A stretch of DNA of 64,000 bases from CAZNVB01 sp964576265 (lineage in GTDB: Bacteria; Acidobacteriota; Aminicenantia; Aminicenantales; UBA8522): assembly GCA_964576265.1 (NCBI GenBank), contig CAZNVB010000270.1, forward strand, positions 1 to 64,000, in the 5' to 3' direction. Shown one piece after another: positions 61,345 through 64,000 of this stretch. How positions within the stretch are numbered: position 1 is the first letter of the stretch; each line of letters begins with the position of its first letter. The position numbers were made by a program, and so were the translations under genes. The notes under the pieces were generated by a model. That model made no database searches, was not told where the DNA came from, and saw nothing but the letters and a program-made list of their open reading frames with translations.

Positions 61345-63267
61345 GTGAAAATCTTCGTCCCCGGTCGCATCTGCCTGTTCGGCGAGCACTCGGACTGGGC
61401 GGGAGGCTATCGCCGGATCAACGCCCAGATCGAGAAGGGATACACGATGTTGTCAGGGACCGACCAGGGAATCTACGCCGAGGTCGAACCCCACCCCACT
61501 TCTCTCGTCCTCAGTTCGACGACCCCGGCCGGCGAACGTCTCGGGCCGCAAGAAATCCCGATGGAATCCAGGGCTCTCCTCGAGGAGGCCCAAAAAGGGG
61601 GCTTTTGGAGCTACATCGCCGGCGTCGCTTACCAGATCCTAGTCAACTATCATGTGCGCGGCCTGGTGATCGACAACTACAAGACCGACCTGCCGCTGAA
61701 AAAAGGCCTTTCTTCGAGCGCGGCCATCTGTGTCCTGACAGCGCGGGCTTTCAACCGGGTCTATGACCTGAAAATGACCACCCGGGGCGAGATGGAGATC
61801 GCCTATCAAGGAGAAATTACCACGCCTTCGCGCTGCGGTCGGATGGATCAAGGCTGCGCTTTCGGCAATCGCCCCATTCTCATGACCTTTGACGGAGATC
61901 GAATCGACGTCACCGAGCTCCGCGTTCCTCAGGACATGCATTTTGTCATCGTCGACCTCCAAGCCCATAAAGACACGATGGAAATCCTTGCCCGGCTGAA
62001 CCGTTCCTTTCCTGTGGCGAGAAACAAAATCGAAGCGGGAGTCCAGGAGCTCCTCGGCCCGATCAATAAGCGGATCGTCCTCCAGGCGGTCGACGCCCTC
62101 CAGGCCGGAGACGCGGAGATGCTCGGCGCGCTGATGACCGAAGCCCAAGCATTCTTTGACCGCTATGCCATCCCCGCCTGCCCGGAGGAACTGACGGCTC
62201 CGGTCCTCCACCGGGTTCTCAATTACGAGCCTTTGAAACCTCATATCTGGGGTGGCAAGGGCGTCGGCTCGCAGGGCGACGGGACGGCCCAGTTCATCAC
62301 CCGCAGCCAAGCCGACCAGCAGGCGGTCATCGAGATCATCGAGCGCGATCTGGGAATGTCATGCCTCACCCTGACTCTCCGCACCGGACAGAAAGTCCGC
62401 AAAGCCCTGATTCCGGCGGCCGGCTTCGGCACGCGCCTCTTCCCGGCATCGAAGGCGACAAAAAAAGAGCTCTTCCCGATCATCGACCGGGAAGGAATCG
62501 CTAAGCCGGCCATCCTGTTGATCGTCGAAGAAGCCCTCGGCGCCGGAATCGAAGAGGTGATCATCATCGTCCAGGAAAGCGACCTCGAGGCCTTCCAATC
62601 TTTCTTCAACATGCAGATCACGATCGAAAACTACAACAAGCTCCCCGCCCATTTTCAGGAATACTCGAAGCGCATTCTGGAGATCGGACGGCATGTCTCG
62701 TTCGTCGCCCAGCAGACTCAGGAGGGCTTCGGTCACGCCGTCTTCTGTGCCCGGGAGGCCATCGGCAACGAGCCCTTCCTGCTCATGCTGGGGGACCACC
62801 TTTATCGTTCAAAAGGCGAAAAATCCTGCGCCGAGCAGCTCATCGATGCCTATAACAATCACGGCCTCAGCGTCCTGGGGTTGCGCCGCTCACCAGAAGA
62901 CCAGATCGCCAACTTCGGGACGGCGACCGGAATCTGGCTCGAGGAGGGACGCCTTCTGAATGTCACGGAGTTTGCCGAAAAACCGAATCTCGAATATGCG
63001 CGCAGCCATCTCCGTGTTCCGGGCCTGGCTGAGAACGAGTACCTGACCGTTTTCGGCCAGTACATCATCAAGCCGCAGATTTTCAACTATCTCGAAGAAC
63101 ACATCCGGAACAACGTCCGAGAGAGAGGCGAATTTCAGCTCACTTCAGCCTTGGACAGGCTGCGTCAGGAGGACGGCTTCTTGGGGTTGATCATCGACGG
63201 CCTGCGCTATGACATCGGTCTGCCCGCTTCTTATCTCGAGACGCTGCAGACGTTTCCTCAGGATTGA
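61345..63267 (+). CDS. GHMP sugar kinase / UTP-glucose-1-phosphate uridylyltransferase-like fusion
   Basis: A 640-residue bifunctional protein. Residues 1-350 are a GHMP kinase: PGRICLFGEHSDWAGG at 6-21 (galactokinase-like sugar loop), KKGLSSSAA at about 119-127 and GKGVGSQGDG near 304-313. Residues about 353-640 are a GalU-type nucleotidyltransferase: LIPAAGFGTRLFPASK at about 355-370, KPAILLIVEEALGAGIEEV, MLGDHLY and FAEKP. The protein could phosphorylate a sugar at C1 and then activate it to a UDP-sugar. The GTG at 61345 lies five bases after AAGGAGG; an in-frame ATG at 61315 has no such site. The substrate sugar is unknown. Confidence 0.85.
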   Translation: MKIFVPGRICLFGEHSDWAGGYRRINAQIEKGYTMLSGTDQGIYAEVEPHPTSLVLSSTTPAGERLGPQEIPMESRALLEEAQKGGFWSYIAGVAYQILVNYHVRGLVIDNYKTDLPLKKGLSSSAAICVLTARAFNRVYDLKMTTRGEMEIAYQGEITTPSRCGRMDQGCAFGNRPILMTFDGDRIDVTELRVPQDMHFVIVDLQAHKDTMEILARLNRSFPVARNKIEAGVQELLGPINKRIVLQAVDALQAGDAEMLGALMTEAQAFFDRYAIPACPEELTAPVLHRVLNYEPLKPHIWGGKGVGSQGDGTAQFITRSQADQQAVIEIIERDLGMSCLTLTLRTGQKVRKALIPAAGFGTRLFPASKATKKELFPIIDREGIAKPAILLIVEEALGAGIEEVIIIVQESDLEAFQSFFNMQITIENYNKLPAHFQEYSKRILEIGRHVSFVAQQTQEGFGHAVFCAREAIGNEPFLLMLGDHLYRSKGEKSCAEQLIDAYNNHGLSVLGLRRSPEDQIANFGTATGIWLEEGRLLNVTEFAEKPNLEYARSHLRVPGLAENEYLTVFGQYIIKPQIFNYLEEHIRNNVRERGEFQLTSALDRLRQEDGFLGLIIDGLRYDIGLPASYLETLQTFPQD

Positions 63268-63337
63268 CCGCTTCCTCAGGAGATAGAAAAAGGACGCCTT
63301 GCGGGTCGAAAAACTCGCCAAGTTCTCTATTAAAGTG

Positions 63338-63343
63338 TAAAAT
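63338..63343 (+). promoter_or_regulatory. TAAAAT -10 box for the small coiled-coil gene
   Basis: TAAAAT eight bases before the ATG at 63352, with a TCGCCA hexamer 17 bases upstream. No ribosome site exists, so leaderless translation is suggested. Confidence 0.45.
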
Positions 63344-63351
63344 ATTAATTA

Positions 63352-63555
63352 ATGCGCAGCGAAGACATCATCCGGTTACGGCAGAAAGAAGCAGAGCTTC
63401 TCCGGAGAATCGAACGGCTTAGGAAAGCGATGAACGAAACCAAAGAGCTGAGCACGCTGGCCTTCAAAGGCAAGCTCTTCAAAGAAGCCCAGGAAGAACT
63501 GAGAAGGGTTCAGGAGAAGCTCGCCGGTCTCGAAACAAAAGAGAACCCGGAGTAG
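63352..63555 (+). CDS. Small coiled-coil protein, function unknown
   Basis: A 67-residue protein, almost entirely charged helix with heptad-like leucines (RQKEAELLRRIERLRKAM, then EAQEELRRVQEKLAGLE). It resembles short coiled-coil adaptor or histone-like proteins only in composition. It lacks a ribosome site and has a TAAAAT box eight bases upstream. It lies 84 bases downstream of the kinase fusion. Confidence 0.6.
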   Translation: MRSEDIIRLRQKEAELLRRIERLRKAMNETKELSTLAFKGKLFKEAQEELRRVQEKLAGLETKENPE

Positions 63556-63651
63556 ATTCCGTTTCTACGATCATTTGACCGACCGGTGATAATTCTTTTC
63601 TCCGATCAGTCGTACGTCGGCCCAAGAATCTTCTTTTCTTCGGCAAAAAAA

Positions 63652-63685
63652 TTTGTTAAATGTTAAGACCTGACCCCCTGTTTGA
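63652..63685. repeat. GGGGTCAGGTCTT element, copy B (inverted)
   Basis: The reverse complement of the core lies at 63665-63677 (AAGACCTGACCCC), flanked by TGTTAA and CTGTTTGA. Compared with copy A the flanks agree except for a two-base insertion and scattered substitutions. It lies just before the S9 peptidase ribosome site. Confidence 0.7.
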
Positions 63686-63695
63686 GGAGGAGGAG

Positions 63696-64000
63696 ATGAA
63701 AAGCGGCCGATTTTTAATCCTCTTTCTGTTCCTTGTGGGAATGAGCGTTTTGACTTTGGTCGGCGCTCCGTCTATGACCGCGGAAGGGAAATTTACGCTC
63801 GAGCAGGTCCTGAGCGCCCCCTATCCGATGGAGCTTGTCTCGGCGAAAAACGCCGACCGCATCGCCTGGGTTTTTCATATCGAAGGGGCGAAGAACATCT
63901 GGACCGCCGCCGGCCCGGACTTCGAGTCCGTCAACCTGACCGGCTATGTCCGGGACGAAGTCTTCGAGATCCCGGATGTGGCCATCACCGACGACGGCGC
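63696..64000 (+). CDS. S9 family peptidase, N-terminal fragment
   Basis: The frame runs off the right end of the window with 101 codons present. A signal peptide (FLILFLFLVGMSVLTLVGA) is followed by FTLEQVLSAPYPMELVSAKNADRIAWVF, the start of the beta-propeller of exported S9/DPP-IV-like prolyl peptidases. GAGGAGGAGGAG lies directly before the ATG. The catalytic domain is outside the window. Confidence 0.75.
   Translation, partial: MKSGRFLILFLFLVGMSVLTLVGAPSMTAEGKFTLEQVLSAPYPMELVSAKNADRIAWVFHIEGAKNIWTAAGPDFESVNLTGYVRDEVFEIPDVAITDDG

Noticed and set aside
60250..63685. Composite transposon bounded by the inverted repeats
   Set aside because: No transposase or target duplication seen; the repeats are short and diverged.
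1..64000. tRNA, rRNA, replication origin or phage genes
   Set aside because: No cloverleaf-like T-loop, rRNA segment, DnaA-box cluster or phage structural gene was seen while reading both strands.

Overview
No rRNA, tRNA or marker gene fixes the taxonomy. The DNA is GC-rich, and genes start from strong AGGAGG-type ribosome sites or, for several, directly downstream of a TATAAT-like box. The gene content points to a heterotrophic, peptide- and glycan-degrading bacterium: Tat-exported enzymes, M16, M3, S13, S9 and TldD/TldE peptidases, sialidase-like propellers, GH20, DUF5107-TPR, uroporphyrinogen-decarboxylase-like proteins and many Gfo/Idh/MocA oxidoreductases. From memory this resembles Acidobacteriota and Candidatus Aminicenantes. 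That placement is inference only. No phage, insertion sequence, CRISPR array or conjugation gene was recognised.

Layout. (1) 2-6942, plus strand: the tail of a DegT aminotransferase, then a NagB-like protein, a PIG-L deacetylase, two overlapping amidohydrolases with complementary losses of metal ligands, a DMT permease and two beta-propeller proteins. (2) 7133-8518, minus: a ceramidase-like enzyme, divergent from 8777-11236, which holds a sodium:solute symporter, a 50-residue membrane accessory protein and an amidohydrolase. (3) 11312-15359, minus: a probable four-gene unit with a URO-D-like protein, a CBM9-like secreted protein, a Gfo/Idh oxidoreductase and a sugar isomerase/epimerase. (4) 15858-16723: a leaderless two-gene unit ending in a nucleotidyltransferase. 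(5) 17058-25440: DUF5107-TPR protein, DegT aminotransferase, sialidase-like protein and a Tat-exported GH20-like enzyme. (6) 25699-30157: DHH phosphoesterase, a frameshifted gene with its coupled partner, an acyltransferase and a second sialidase-like protein.

(7) 30300-39003, minus: the most operon-like catabolic block. One good promoter precedes seven same-strand genes: aldo/keto reductase, Gfo/Idh oxidoreductase, HpcH-type aldolase, SDR, sodium symporter, an amidohydrolase fused to a glutamate-1-semialdehyde-type aminotransferase, and a URO-D-like protein. The set suggests import and oxidation of a sugar-like compound, lactone or amide opening, and retro-aldol cleavage; the substrate is unknown.

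(8) 39064-55304: exported proteins and peptidases (propeller glycosidase-like protein, nitroreductase, M16, FG-GAP repeat protein, Tat-exported FAD oxidoreductase overlapping PBP4, Tat-signal TldD with TldE, M3). (9) 55512-61000: a radical SAM protein with a Tat-like N-terminus, a PIF1-like helicase ending in a WYL-like domain, a PD-(D/E)XK nuclease with Fe-S cysteines, and VapBC. (10) 61119-64000: a sugar-1-kinase/nucleotidyltransferase fusion behind a long, possibly structured leader, a small coiled-coil protein and the start of an S9 peptidase. Inverted copies of a GGGGTCAGGTCTT element bracket 60.25-63.69 kb.

The best leads are the two enzyme fusions and the leader of the second, the paired degenerate amidohydrolases, the helicase-WYL fusion, the radical SAM protein with an export signal, and the recurrent leaderless promoter layout.
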